Program-made: the position numbers and the translations under genes | In this document: positions 17,310 to 27,200 of the stretch, in pieces | Numbering within the stretch: position 1 is the first letter of the stretch | Layout: the number at the start of each line of letters is the position of its first letter | Source of the DNA: Algoriphagus sp. | Lineage (GTDB): Bacteria > Bacteroidota > Bacteroidia > Cytophagales > Cyclobacteriaceae | Direction of reading: 5' to 3' | Assembly: GCF_030694375.1 (NCBI RefSeq) | Contig: NZ_JAUXYL010000038.1 | Coordinates: 1-64,000, forward strand | DNA length: 64,000 nt | The notes under the pieces: generated by a model | Database searches by the model: none | What the model was told of the DNA's origin: nothing | Seen by the model: only the letters and a program-made list of their open reading frames with translations

Positions 17310-18314
17310 TTATGCCTTGTCAGGTTTAATCCAAGCAGGGATTCTCATCATTGCTATCCAGCTGATCAATCCAACGACCACGACCATGATCGTTTGGGTT
17401 CCATGGATGATGGCTGCGAAAATCTTACCGTCTGAATCTGACACTCCAAATTGGATCAAAATGTAAGCCACCAATGCATGAAAGGTACCAATACCCCCTT
17501 GAACAGGGGCAATCATGCCAATACTTCCCATGACCATCACCAAGAGAACTTCCCCGGGTGTCAAGTTGGCAGTACTTTGGATTGCAAGAGAGACCAAGTA
17601 CATAGTCAAAAAGTAGATAATCCATATCAAAAATGAGCTGGCCCAAAAGCCTATTGGATTTTTGAGGGTAGAAATACTTTTCACTCCTGACAGGAGCTGC
17701 CGTCCAAAATTTTGAAGCTTATTGACAATCCCGTGGTTTCTGAACCTTTTGAAAAGAAAGTAAAGGAACAGGAAAAAGATGATCAGGCCTCCAAGTAGAA
17801 TCGGAAGGTTATTGAATAGTTTTTGGCCAAGACTTTTCACATCAACCAATTCCCCTGCAAGAGCCAGGAAAAGTTTGTTTTCGAGAACAAAGGCCAGAAG
17901 GATGGTTCCTGTCAAAAATACAAGATCAATGCTCCTTTCTAGAATTACCGTACCGATCAAATGCCCCACTGAGATGCCGTTTGTTCTGGAGAGCACTCCA
18001 CATCTGGCGACTTCCCCTGCCCTTGGAACAAGCATATTGGCCAGATAGCCTACCATCACGGCATGGTAGGCGCGGTTAGAAGTGACCGGTTTTCCTTCAT
18101 CGGCTTGGATCAAAAGGGCCCATCGCCAGCCACGAACCCAAAATCCGAAAAGTGAAATGGCCAAAGAGGAAACAATCCAAAACCAATTTGATGAGCGCAA
18201 TTGTGCCATCAGGCTTGTCATCTCGATATCCTTGTATAAAAACCAGAAAATCCAGACCGCTACCGTCAATGATACAGCGACCTGGATTCCTTGTTTGACC
18301 TTGGGATTGAGCAT
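17310..18314 (-). CDS. lysylphosphatidylglycerol synthase/UPF0104-type flippase-like membrane protein
   Basis: A 334-aa polytopic membrane protein with about eight helices, matching the LPG_synthase_TM (UPF0104) domain. Typical blocks are GFWVRGWRWALLIQADE, YLANMLVPRAGEVARCGV, VILERSIDLVFL and VQGGIGTFHALVAYILI. Members act in lipid transfer or flipping, or in hopanoid and glycolipid assembly, so the exact substrate is unclear here. The start codon abuts the panD stop codon by a 1-bp overlap, so the gene is in the panC-panD operon by position rather than by known function. Confidence 0.85.
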   Translation of the reverse strand: MLNPKVKQGIQVAVSLTVAVWIFWFLYKDIEMTSLMAQLRSSNWFWIVSSLAISLFGFWVRGWRWALLIQADEGKPVTSNRAYHAVMVGYLANMLVPRAGEVARCGVLSRTNGISVGHLIGTVILERSIDLVFLTGTILLAFVLENKLFLALAGELVDVKSLGQKLFNNLPILLGGLIIFFLFLYFLFKRFRNHGIVNKLQNFGRQLLSGVKSISTLKNPIGFWASSFLIWIIYFLTMYLVSLAIQSTANLTPGEVLLVMVMGSIGMIAPVQGGIGTFHALVAYILIQFGVSDSDGKIFAAIIHGTQTIMVVVVGLISWIAMMRIPAWIKPDKA

Positions 18315-18661
18315 CAGATTAGCTTATTTCTTTCGTCAGGAAAGATAAGAATAGGCTTGTGTTTTTTTGCTTCCTCAAATTCCATTCCCGCATAGGAAAT
18401 GATAATGACAATGTCTCCGACAGCCGCTTTTCTTGCTGCCGGACCGTTGAGGCATACTTGCCCACTGCCTCTTTCACCCTTGATTACGTATGTCTCCAGG
18501 CGCTCTCCGTTATTTACATTTACGACCTGGACTTTCTCATTTTCGATCAGATTAGCAGCATCCATCAACTCTTCGTCGATCGTAATGGATCCTACATAGT
18601 GCAGTTCAGCCTGGGTGATTTTTACCCGGTGTATCTTGGATTTTAAGACTTGGATAATCAT
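18314..18661 (-). CDS. panD: aspartate 1-decarboxylase precursor
   Basis: A 115-aa pyruvoyl-dependent enzyme that makes beta-alanine from L-aspartate for pantothenate synthesis. The self-cleavage site is the Gly24-Ser25 bond in [13 protein letters not shown]. The conserved [12 protein letters not shown], the [20 protein letters not shown] block and the FDxYxE-like tail [12 protein letters not shown] are present. The length is right for the family. It is followed by panC on the same strand with a short gap, so the two pantothenate genes form one operon. The start codon of the flippase-like gene follows immediately. Confidence 0.96.
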   Translation of the reverse strand: MIIQVLKSKIHRVKITQAELHYVGSITIDEELMDAANLIENEKVQVVNVNNGERLETYVIKGERGSGQVCLNGPAARKAAVGDIVIIISYAGMEFEEAKKHKPILIFPDERNKLI

Positions 18662-18685
18662 TGGTTTGGTTTTTCGGCCGCAAGA

Positions 18686-19534
18686 TTAAGAAATAATCGG
18701 CATGTTGTCTATCAAACGGACAGCTCCAATAAAAGCTGCCACGCAGATTGAAGATTTTTGTATTGAATTAAAGACAGTATAAGTCTCAAAGGAATCCGGA
18801 TGAATCAATTCGAAATATTCCAATTCTGCGAATGGTTCATTTTCAAATCCGGATCTAATTTCAACTTGAATTTCAAACCATGATTTCCCATTCAATAGTT
18901 CAGTCTTGGCTTTTTCCAAACTGGAAAAAAGGAGTAAAGCGGTAAGCCTTTCCTGAGGACTGAGACGCAAATTTCTGGAGGACATCGCCAATCCATCAAC
19001 TTCCCGTCTGGTAGGGATGACTTCCAGCTTTAGATCAAAGGAAAGATCGGCCACCAGACGTTTGATGATTGCGACTTGCTGTAGGTCTTTTTGTCCGAAA
19101 AAGGAAACATGGGGTCGGATGAGATGGAAAAGTTTGGAAACTACTACGCCTACTCCATTGAAATGCCCCGGTCTGAATTTGCCTTCGAGTACATGCTCCA
19201 AATCGCCAAAGTCAAATTTCAATTGAGTTGGGGTAGGATACATCTCTTCCACCGAAGGCAAAAAGACATAGTCAACACCGGCCTGCGTTAATTTTTCCAG
19301 ATCCAGATCCAGTGTTTTCGGGTATTTCTGAAAATCCTCCGGGTTATTGAATTGAGTTGGATTGACAAAAATAGAAACTAGGGTCACATCGCAAGTGGAG
19401 CGGGATTTGGCAACCAAATCCAAGTGCCCGTCATGGAGGGCGCCCATCGTGGGGACGAGTCCGATTTGCTGATTATTTCGAAGGTGATTGAGCCATAGGG
19501 GATTCCATTCGGCTCCTGTGCGGATTAGCTTCAC
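18686..19534 (-). CDS. panC: pantothenate synthetase (pantoate--beta-alanine ligase)
   Basis: A 282-aa cytoplasmic enzyme that condenses pantoate and beta-alanine with ATP. It has the HIGH-like block VPTMGALHDGHLDLV (about residues 27-41), then ISFFVNPTQFNNPEDFQKYP-type sequence (here SIFVNPTQFNNPEDF), SFFGQKDLQQVAIIKR and the KMSKS-like MSSRNLRLS. Length matches E. coli PanC. It is transcribed with panD, which supplies its beta-alanine substrate. Upstream it is divergent from the GT5-like gene. This panC/panD/GT5 arrangement is a conserved Bacteroidota neighbourhood. Confidence 0.97.
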   Translation of the reverse strand: MKLIRTGAEWNPLWLNHLRNNQQIGLVPTMGALHDGHLDLVAKSRSTCDVTLVSIFVNPTQFNNPEDFQKYPKTLDLDLEKLTQAGVDYVFLPSVEEMYPTPTQLKFDFGDLEHVLEGKFRPGHFNGVGVVVSKLFHLIRPHVSFFGQKDLQQVAIIKRLVADLSFDLKLEVIPTRREVDGLAMSSRNLRLSPQERLTALLLFSSLEKAKTELLNGKSWFEIQVEIRSGFENEPFAELEYFELIHPDSFETYTVFNSIQKSSICVAAFIGAVRLIDNMPIIS

Positions 19535-19612
19535 GCGTAGGTAGTATTTCGGCTAATTGGGGCAAAACTAGATTATAATCCAGAATTACAATGCTTTTAG
19601 CCTTTTTTTATT

Positions 19613-19620
19613 TATCTTTG
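19613..19620 (+). promoter_or_regulatory. putative Bacteroidota -7 promoter element
   Basis: tatctttg is an exact TAnnTTTG match 38 bp before the GT5-like gene. A clear -33 TTG is not seen, so the call is moderate. Confidence 0.5.
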
Positions 19621-19657
19621 TGCCGTTGTTTATCACGTTCATTAAAATCCCCTAAGC

Positions 19658-20470
19658 ATGTCCAAACTACGTATCCTCTACGTTGCCAGTGAAATCAACC
19701 CTTTCTTACAAACTTCTGAAGTAGCCAATTTCTTACGATCCCTTCCCCAAGCAATGCAAGAGCGCGGGATGGAAATCCGTATTTTGGTGCCTAAGTTCGG
19801 GTTGATCAATGAGCGAAAAAACAGACTCCACGAAGTGGTCAGACTTTCCGGGATCAACATCGCAGTAGGTGATGAAGAGAAGCCGTTGATCATCAAGGTT
19901 GCCTCGATTCCCAATGCCAAGCTTCAGGTTTATTTTATTGACAATGAGGACTATTTTCAGCGAAAGCATGTGTTTCATGACAAGCAGCTGAAATTCTATG
20001 AAGACAATGACGAGCGCGCTATTTTCTTCTGTAAAGGAGTCATCGAGACCGTCAAAAAATTAGGATGGGCTCCTGATATCGTGCATTGCAATGATTGGAT
20101 GACTTCGCTTATCCCGATGTATCTGAAGACTACCTATAAAAACGAACCACTTTTTAAGGACACTAAAACTGTCTTTGCGATCTACAACAATGGATTTTCG
20201 CATACCTTTGGCGACGATTTGTTAAACAAGGTTAAGATGGTGGATATCGATGACACTATTTTGGCATCTTTGAAGACCAAAGACTTCGCAGGCTTTATCA
20301 AGATCGGGATGGAATATGCCGATTTGGTAGTAAAGGGCAGCGGCGTCTCTGCAGAATTAAACCAACTCATCGAGGATTTCTCAAAAGACAAACAGTTTGA
20401 AATTAGTATCGAAGAAGAGCAACAAGCTCATGACGAGCTTTTCGGCATCTATAACAACCTTGCCGGGTAA
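19658..20470 (+). CDS. short glycogen/starch synthase-like protein (GT5 N-terminal domain only)
   Basis: A 270-aa protein corresponding to the N-terminal Rossmann half of glycogen synthase (GT5). The opening RILYVASEINPFLQTSEVA takes the place of the ADP-glucose-binding KTGGL, which is missing. LHEVVRLSGINI, LIIKVASIPNAKLQVYFI and DNEDYFQRKHVFHD are typical. The C-terminal GT-B half is absent (normal length is about 480 aa). The family is well conserved in Bacteroidota next to panC, so it is a functional short form rather than a truncation. True glucosyltransferase activity is doubtful. It overlaps the next gene by 41 bp. Confidence 0.85.
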   Translation: MSKLRILYVASEINPFLQTSEVANFLRSLPQAMQERGMEIRILVPKFGLINERKNRLHEVVRLSGINIAVGDEEKPLIIKVASIPNAKLQVYFIDNEDYFQRKHVFHDKQLKFYEDNDERAIFFCKGVIETVKKLGWAPDIVHCNDWMTSLIPMYLKTTYKNEPLFKDTKTVFAIYNNGFSHTFGDDLLNKVKMVDIDDTILASLKTKDFAGFIKIGMEYADLVVKGSGVSAELNQLIEDFSKDKQFEISIEEEQQAHDELFGIYNNLAG

Positions 20471-21800
20471 ACTGGCGGTTTCCGCTTTCATTTCAATCCT
20501 TCTCATCAGTTCATGCAGCGACCCAGCATCTGTCGGGTTGGAGTTAGCTCCTGGAAACAACCAAATTGGCGTTTTCTACAAGGAGTTTAATCTCGATGCT
20601 CAAATGGTGTTGTTGGATTCATTTAACACCGTCAATTCCGGTGTGTTGGTGGTCGGGAGTGAATCGGATAATTTATTTGGAAAGACGGAAGCAACTGGAT
20701 ACTCCAGGTTATCTTTTGACCCTTCAAAGGAAAAACCGGCAGCAGAGGCAATTTTGGATTCCATGATATTCAACATGGAGGTGGTAAGTGTGAACGGATC
20801 TGACTTAAATCAACCGAAACGATATTCGGTACACAAACTTACCGAGCCGATTTTAGATACAATTTATTACAATGTTGACGCTCTTTCATTTGATGAAAAA
20901 TCCTTTGCTTCGACTAATGTTACATTCAATCAGGAAAAAGACACGATTCTAAGGCTCCCGGTGGACAAAGCTTTTCAAGAAGAGCTTTTTGGGAAACTGA
21001 AAATTGGTCGGGAAAATGTTTTTCAAAATCTTTTCACCTTTCGAAACTACTTCCCCGGCATCGCCATCAAGGCTAAAGAAGGAGATAACACAGCCATCGG
21101 TGTAGCACTCGGAGGAAATACCGGAATTGCAGTTTATTATCACCTGGAGGGTGATACGATTTCCAAAAGATTTGACATCAATACCTTTTCTTCCAGAAGT
21201 TTCAATGGCGTCAAATCTGATCGTTCGGGAACTCCCACAGAAGTCATCACCGAGCGAGGAAAGTCTTATGATATCGGGTCAATTGTAGGTATGAAATCGA
21301 CCTTAGCACTGGCTATGAAGATCGATACCAGCCCTCTTGATGCATTTTTGGACACTTTATCTGGGGTCATATTCAATCAGGTAATTTTCTCCATCGGTGC
21401 TATTGAACCACAGAGTGCCGACAATAACCCCATTACTGGAATGGTCATGATTTATATAAATCGAGACAATAAGCCTGTCACGAGTACCATAAACGGTGTT
21501 CCGCTTTATGTTCAGACAGACGGGCAGCCTCAGGTAATTCCTGATGGAAAAGGAAATGAGGTGCCGAACAACATATTTATTTCATCGGCAATTTTGGGGT
21601 ATGATTCTGAGACTAAGAAATATCTTGCCGGCATCACTTCTCATATCAATGCAATCTATAGAGGAAAGATCCAGAGACAAGATTGGTTACTTTATGCATC
21701 CACTCCCCAAACCGGGGATGATTTCAAGCGATCATTAAGGCAATTTAAAGTCAATAAAGATAAAATCAAGGTTCAGGTTATTTACTCCAAATCACGGTAG
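20430..21800 (+). CDS. DUF4270 lipoprotein
   Basis: A secreted lipoprotein of about 456 aa. Starting at the ATG at 20430 (MTSFSASITTLPGKLAVSAF), the lipobox is LLISSC, with the acylated Cys at residue 29. The mature part (GVFYKEFNLDAQMVLLDSFN, then SRLSFDPSKEKPAAEAILDS, DTILRLPVDKAFQEELFGKL) is typical of DUF4270, a Bacteroidota-specific beta-rich family in the envelope. Function is unknown. The frame is open from 20397, but a signal peptide needs the later ATG. It overlaps the GT5-like gene by 41 bp, which implies translational coupling, and it is followed by a strong terminator. Confidence 0.88.
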   Translation: MTSFSASITTLPGKLAVSAFISILLISSCSDPASVGLELAPGNNQIGVFYKEFNLDAQMVLLDSFNTVNSGVLVVGSESDNLFGKTEATGYSRLSFDPSKEKPAAEAILDSMIFNMEVVSVNGSDLNQPKRYSVHKLTEPILDTIYYNVDALSFDEKSFASTNVTFNQEKDTILRLPVDKAFQEELFGKLKIGRENVFQNLFTFRNYFPGIAIKAKEGDNTAIGVALGGNTGIAVYYHLEGDTISKRFDINTFSSRSFNGVKSDRSGTPTEVITERGKSYDIGSIVGMKSTLALAMKIDTSPLDAFLDTLSGVIFNQVIFSIGAIEPQSADNNPITGMVMIYINRDNKPVTSTINGVPLYVQTDGQPQVIPDGKGNEVPNNIFISSAILGYDSETKKYLAGITSHINAIYRGKIQRQDWLLYASTPQTGDDFKRSLRQFKVNKDKIKVQVIYSKSR

Positions 21801-21827
21801 TATAATAGATTTCGAATAAGTGACCTT

Positions 21828-21868
21828 AATCCACTTCTTGTTTTTAAAGAAGTGGATTATTTTTTTTG
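21828..21868 (+). terminator. Rho-independent terminator after the DUF4270 gene
   Basis: Perfect 12-bp arms aatccacttctt (21828-21839) and aagaagtggatt (21847-21858), with a 7-nt loop and a T-run of eight. It separates DUF4270 from glmS. Confidence 0.93.
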
Positions 21869-21923
21869 GCATGAAAGCTGTTTCTTTGTGGAAGTTTAAA
21901 AAAACTTTTAAGAATTTTTCAGT

Positions 21924-23765
21924 ATGTGTGGAATTGTCGCGTATGTCGGGCATCAGGAAGCTTTGCCCATTATCCTCAAAGGTCTCAGGAGATTAGAATA
22001 TAGAGGATATGATTCTGCCGGTGTTGCTTTATTGGATGAACACGGGTTAAGTATCTATAAAAAGAAGGGGAAAGTCTCTGAACTAGAGAAGTATCTGGAG
22101 TCAAACGGGGAAGTAAAGTCAAAAATCGGGATAGGTCATACCCGATGGGCTACACACGGTGAACCGAATGATGTCAATGCTCACCCGCATTATTCAGCTT
22201 CTGAGAAGTTTGCGATGATTCACAACGGAATCATCGAAAACTACGAAGTGCTGAAAAAAGATCTGCTTCAAAAAGGCTATACCTTTGAAAGTGATACCGA
22301 TACGGAAGTTTTTGTCAAATTTATTGAAGACATCTACGTTAATAACCATTGCACACTGGAAGAGGCCCTTCGGCTGGCTTTGCACAAAGTGGTCGGTGCT
22401 TATGCCATTGTATTAATCAATAAAGAAGAGCCTGATACACTCATTGCAGCACGTAAAGGTTCTCCATTAGTTATCGGAGTTGGAGAAGAGGAGTTCTTTT
22501 TGGCTTCAGATGCCACACCGATTATCGAATACACCAATAAGGTCGTTTATCTTGACGACTATGAGATTGCGGTGATTCGAGATGGAAAGTTGCAAGTCAA
22601 GACCATCGAAAACGTAGAAACCAACCCCTACATCAATCAGCTCGAAATGGAGCTGGAAGCCATCGAAAAGGGTGGTTACGAGCATTTCATGCTCAAAGAA
22701 ATCTACGAACAGCCCAAGTCTATTGCAGATTGTCTGAGAGGTCGTCTGGATGCCAAATCCGGTAGACTGGTACTAGGCGGACTACGGGATTACATGAATA
22801 AATTCCAGAATGCCGAGCGCATTATTATCACAGCCTGTGGTACCTCTTGGCATGCTGGATTGGTAGCAGAATATCTTTTTGAAGAGTTTGCCAGAGTGCC
22901 TGTGGAAGTGGAATACGCTTCGGAATTCAGATACCGTAATCCCGTCATCAGCGAAAAAGATTTTGTAATTGCGATCTCCCAATCCGGAGAGACAGCAGAT
23001 ACTTTGGCTGCGATTGAACTTGCAAAGTCCAAAGGAGCAACAATTTTCGGAGTGTGTAATGTGGTGGGCTCTTCCATTCCCAGAGCCACGCATGCAGGTT
23101 CCTATACCCACGCAGGTCCGGAAATCGGAGTTGCCTCCACCAAAGCCTTTACAGCACAGATCTCCGTATTGGCGATGATGGCACTTAAGCTGGGCTATCA
23201 GCGCGGGACCTTGCCGGAAAATAAATATATCCAACTCCTGAACGAGCTGGAAGCTATACCTGCCAAGGTGGAAAGAGCTTTGCTGACCAATGACCTGATC
23301 AAAGAGATTGCAGCAGAATATAAAGACGTGACCAATGCCCTGTATCTGGGACGGGGATACAATTTCCCTGTTGCACTGGAAGGAGCATTGAAGCTGAAGG
23401 AGATTTCTTACATCCATGCTGAAGGTTACCCCGCTGCCGAGATGAAGCACGGTCCGATTGCTTTGATTGATGAGGCCATGCCTGTTTTCTTCATTGCAAC
23501 CCAGGACAGTTCTTACGAAAAAGTGGTGAGCAACATCCAGGAGGTGAAAGCCAGAAAAGGGAAAGTGATCGCAGTAGTGACAGAAGGTGATACCCAAGTA
23601 AAAGCTATGGCAGATCATGTCATAGAGATTCCTGCTGTACACGAGGCATTCGTTCCTTTGGTGGCAGTAGTGCCCTTGCAGCTGCTTTCTTACCACATCG
23701 CCGTGATGAGAGGCTGTAATGTAGATCAGCCGAGAAACTTGGCGAAGTCTGTAACTGTGGAGTAA
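21924..23765 (+). CDS. glmS: glutamine--fructose-6-phosphate aminotransferase (isomerizing)
   Basis: A 613-aa enzyme that makes glucosamine-6-phosphate from fructose-6-phosphate and glutamine, the first step towards UDP-GlcNAc for peptidoglycan and lipopolysaccharide. The N-terminal Ntn-type glutaminase begins MCGIVAYVGHQEALPIILK with Cys2 as the nucleophile, and GIGHTRWATHGEPNDVNAHPH follows. The two SIS sugar-binding domains contain ACGTSWHAGLVAEY, ISQSGETADTLAAIE and EGALKLKEISYIHAEGY. The C-terminus QPRNLAKSVTVE is the highly conserved tail. The last 18 codons (23711-23765) recur at 38835-38889 across a 15-kb island. Confidence 0.98.
   Translation: MCGIVAYVGHQEALPIILKGLRRLEYRGYDSAGVALLDEHGLSIYKKKGKVSELEKYLESNGEVKSKIGIGHTRWATHGEPNDVNAHPHYSASEKFAMIHNGIIENYEVLKKDLLQKGYTFESDTDTEVFVKFIEDIYVNNHCTLEEALRLALHKVVGAYAIVLINKEEPDTLIAARKGSPLVIGVGEEEFFLASDATPIIEYTNKVVYLDDYEIAVIRDGKLQVKTIENVETNPYINQLEMELEAIEKGGYEHFMLKEIYEQPKSIADCLRGRLDAKSGRLVLGGLRDYMNKFQNAERIIITACGTSWHAGLVAEYLFEEFARVPVEVEYASEFRYRNPVISEKDFVIAISQSGETADTLAAIELAKSKGATIFGVCNVVGSSIPRATHAGSYTHAGPEIGVASTKAFTAQISVLAMMALKLGYQRGTLPENKYIQLLNELEAIPAKVERALLTNDLIKEIAAEYKDVTNALYLGRGYNFPVALEGALKLKEISYIHAEGYPAAEMKHGPIALIDEAMPVFFIATQDSSYEKVVSNIQEVKARKGKVIAVVTEGDTQVKAMADHVIEIPAVHEAFVPLVAVVPLQLLSYHIAVMRGCNVDQPRNLAKSVTVE
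23711..23765 (+). repeat. left copy of glmS-tail direct repeat (DR-L)
   Basis: The last 18 codons of glmS, GCNVDQPRNLAKSVTVE plus stop. The copy at 38835-38889 matches 50 of 55 bases. All five differences are at third codon positions and are synonymous. The repeat brackets the Rhs island and overlaps the part of glmS that Tn7-type TnsD proteins recognise. Confidence 0.9.
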
Positions 23766-23788
23766 ATCAGGAATAATCAGATCGATTA

Positions 23789-23824
23789 ATAGCCCGGTAA
23801 ATCTACTTTCCGGGCTATTTTTGG
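23789..23824 (+). terminator. Rho-independent terminator after glmS
   Basis: Arms atagcccgg (23789-23797) and ccgggctat (23810-23818) with a 12-nt loop and a T-run. It lies 24 bp after the glmS stop codon. Confidence 0.9.
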
Positions 23825-24292
23825 CTTCAAGTAGAATAAATTCTTAGGTAATGATTCTGATTTCACAAATCATTTTGGCGGATATTTTGGATAAAATAAA
23901 AAATTCATTTTGCCCGGTTTTACATAATATTCTGTCGAAAAAATGTGAAATATTTTTTTAGTAACAAATACTAAAAATAAATATTATAAATAAAACAATA
24001 AGATTTATTACATTTTTTATGATTCAGGTTTTAAAAAAGTAATAAAACTAATTTTTTGAATTTTATTGATACTTCGAATTTTTCCGTTAAAAAGAGTCAT
24101 TTATAAACGAAAATAATTCAAATGTAAGCTGGAATATATTTTTAGTAATATCTTTTTTGCATCCTATCACAATATTAAATTCTGTTTAATGTGTTTTTTC
24201 AAATTAATCAATACCCTATATAGGGTATTTTTTATTTAATCACACTTTTCTTAATTCGGAACAAGTATTCGAGAATAGTTAAAGGATATATT
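23825..24292. other. AT-rich leader of the Rhs island
   Basis: About 470 bp of very AT-rich DNA without a plausible ORF, in clear contrast to glmS and the rhs genes. It ends in a perfect palindrome (24210-24229: aataccctat / atagggtatt) followed by a T-run about 60 bp before rhs1. The region probably contains the promoter and regulatory sites of the rhs operon. No exact TAnnTTTG box was found; taatatctttttt near 24150 is only a near-match. Confidence 0.55.
24210..24234 (+). terminator. palindrome plus T-run upstream of rhs1 (terminator or attenuator)
   Basis: Perfect 10-bp arms aataccctat and atagggtatt (24210-24219, 24220-24229) followed by a T-run. It could terminate read-through from glmS, act as an attenuator of the rhs operon, or serve as a regulator binding site. 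Confidence 0.5.
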
Positions 24293-27200
24293 ATGTCAAG
24301 GATTTTTAAAAATGAACTTTTGGCTACGCTGGTTTTAGCAATGCTTACGATAAAAGTAATGGCCCAGCTTCCCACAGAAGTGAGTGCCCAATTATCCAAG
24401 CTCACCCCTATGCCTGCAATGAAATCCCCCAATGTGGCTTCAATGGAAAAATATGGGGATTACAATGTCAATCTCTACACGGGGCTTCCCGAGATTTCCA
24501 TTCCATTATTTGAAATCACCTCTGGCTCACTTAGTCTTCCCATCACCCTAAATTACCATGCCTCGGGATTTAAATATACGGATCAGGCGAGTTGGGTAGG
24601 ATTGGGTTGGAGTGTCCAGGCTGGAGGCCAAATTTCCCGTAGTTTTCAGGGTAAGCCGGATGAAGCAAGTTTTCTCACATTAGCCAATGACTATTCGGTT
24701 CCCGGTGCTGGGGATTGTAACTATTGGACATACAAAGAAAATGCGGTCCTCTATGGAAATGACCATGAGCCGGACCTTTTCAATTACACTCTTCCCGGAC
24801 TGAGCGGCAAATTCTACCTTCAGCAGGGAAGTGCGAGCCCCTATCTTGTCCCGTTCAATCCCATCAAAATCCAACGGTACAATACCATCGACTACTTTGA
24901 TATTACCAATGACAGGGGGGTTGTCTATCGATTTGGGGCCAATTGGGCGGGGAGTTTGCCGGCCAGGGAGGGGTTGTATTCCCAAAGTGGCGGAAATACA
25001 ACCTCCGGTGTTGTAGCCTGGCATTTGCAGGAGATGAAATCACCCAACACGGATGATTAGATCTCCATTTCCTACCAAACAGTCGGCACAATACAAAACT
25101 CGGATTTCGAATACAATCTGGCAGTATTGGATCAATGCAATACCAATAATCCCACTAACCTTCCTTGTCCAAGCAGTTTGGGAACTGAGCAGCAGGTATC
25201 CACCTCGTCGTCCACTACCCAACTTGGCATTAATGAAATTTTATTCAAAAACGGGAAAGTGAGATTCGTCATGGGGGGAAACCGTACAGATCTGCTGAGT
25301 TCCAATGGGATAAAGAAACTTGATCGTATCGAGGTTTACCGAAAAGAAGGAAGTGAGTATTTTCTGATAAAAAGTTATCATTTCGTAACCTCTTATTTCC
25401 GAAACTATGATAATTCTGCAGACTCCTACCTTCGGCTGGACCATGTCGAGGTCAAAGACGGGTCAGGAACATTTATCAACAGGCATTCTTTTTCCTACCA
25501 TACCAGCACCATAGCCTGGTCAAGGCCCGACTCCGGTAAGGCGAGGGATTTCTTTGGTTTTTACAACGGAAAAGTATCCAACACCACGCTAATTCCTTCT
25601 ACTACCATTCAATACCAACCTAATGTCCAAACTGCCCCAAGTAATATCACCATAGGTTCGGCAGACCGGTCCACCGACACCACCTTTTTGAAAAACGGGG
25701 TATTGAAAAGGATCACCTTTCCCACTATGGGCTATACAGAATTTGATTTTGAGCCCCATCGATACAATGAAGGAGGAGTAACAACCTATGTGCCCGGTTT
25801 ACGGGTAAAGAAAATCACCACGTTTGACGGTGCCAAATTGATTTCAAAGGCCTATAAATACGGATCCTCAGAGAATGGATTGGGCCATAAGAATTTTGAC
25901 CTGAGGGGGTTTTATTTCTATTCTGAACAATTAATCAGAAACGCCTGCTCCTTAATTCCCTGCGACCGGGAATATAGAAGTAGGATGTTCTTTTCCAATT
26001 CGGTAATCGGGCCGGGCTATGAAGATGCTCCGATCGTTTATTCCATTGCGACTGAGTATCAAAATGGAACAAATGCCAACGGGAGAACAGTCTTTGAATT
26101 CGACAATAATACGTTGATCGGAGACCCGCTTTTTTCAGTACCCTATAGCAATAAAACTTTCAGAAATTCCATGAGCTGGGCCAGAGGCAAACTGACCCGA
26201 AAAACTGTTTATAATTCTGAGGGCACCCAAGTTGCTCAAACCAATGTGAGCTATACCAATTATGGAGATCAGACATCAAATATTGGTCAGTCCGGATACC
26301 AATGGATCGTGGGAAGATGGGGAGGTTATCTATACGTGAACTGCGGGAATTCTGTGGATGGAAAAGAAATCAACCTGATGAACCTGGCAAAGACAACCGG
26401 AAACTATAAAGAAACGACCAGATCAGAAACTCTAAACTTCAGTGGAGTGGCACAGACAACCACTACCACCAAGGCCTTCAATCCCACCTACCTTCAGCCT
26501 ACTTATGAGGAGCAGATCGTGTCCTCCAATCCGGAGATTGTCCGGACCAGTTTCCGTTATCCCTTTGATATAGTTAATACTTCTTCAACCTATACAGGGC
26601 TTCCCGATGCGCTCAAGCAAATGCTGCTCAAAAACATGTTGGCTTACCCCGTCGAACAATATACATGGGTCAAACCCACCTCCGGAAGCACGCAGCAAAT
26701 TGTGGGTGGTCAGGTAACTGAATATGACCTGATTCCCGGAACCAATTTTTACCAATCCAAATATTTACATCTGTTGGAAGTAGCCTCTCTGGGATCTTCC
26801 TATACCACCGTTCAAGTATCGGGTTCAAGTGCACTGACCAGAGACGGCAGGTATAAACTCAGGTTGACCATGGATTCCTATGACACCCGGGGAAACCTGC
26901 TTCAGTATTCTCTTTCCGACGGACAAATCAAGTCTTTTCTATATGCCTATGAAGGCCAATATGCCGTAGCGGAAGCGACTAATTCTCCCGGATCCACCCT
27001 CGCTTTCACCTCCTTTGAAACCAATGAAAAAGGGGGATGGACCTACAGCGGGCCGGAATCCAGAGTGATGCAGGGAGAAGGAAAGACCGGGAATTCGGTG
27101 TATTTATTAAATAACGGGGATATCACTAAGGCATATAAAGGGGCCTATAAACTTAGCCTTTGGGTTCGAAAAAACACTTCTTCCTCCGCCTCCATGACAA

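Noticed and set aside
22782..23696. 304-codon open frame on the minus strand inside glmS
   Set aside because: It lies fully antisense to a certain glmS coding region, is rich in Cys, His and Phe in an unnatural way and has no recognisable motif. It is a shadow of glmS codon use.
23766..24292. Replication origin in the AT-rich stretch after glmS
   Set aside because: I found no DnaA-box cluster (TTATCCACA-like), no dnaA or dnaN and no symmetry of gene direction. AT richness is better explained by a foreign leader region.
25058..25060. Pyrrolysine or another recoded amino acid at the amber codon of rhs1
   Set aside because: No pyl genes or recoding stem-loop are visible, and Bacteroidota are not known to use pyrrolysine. 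A nonsense mutation or sequencing error is simpler.
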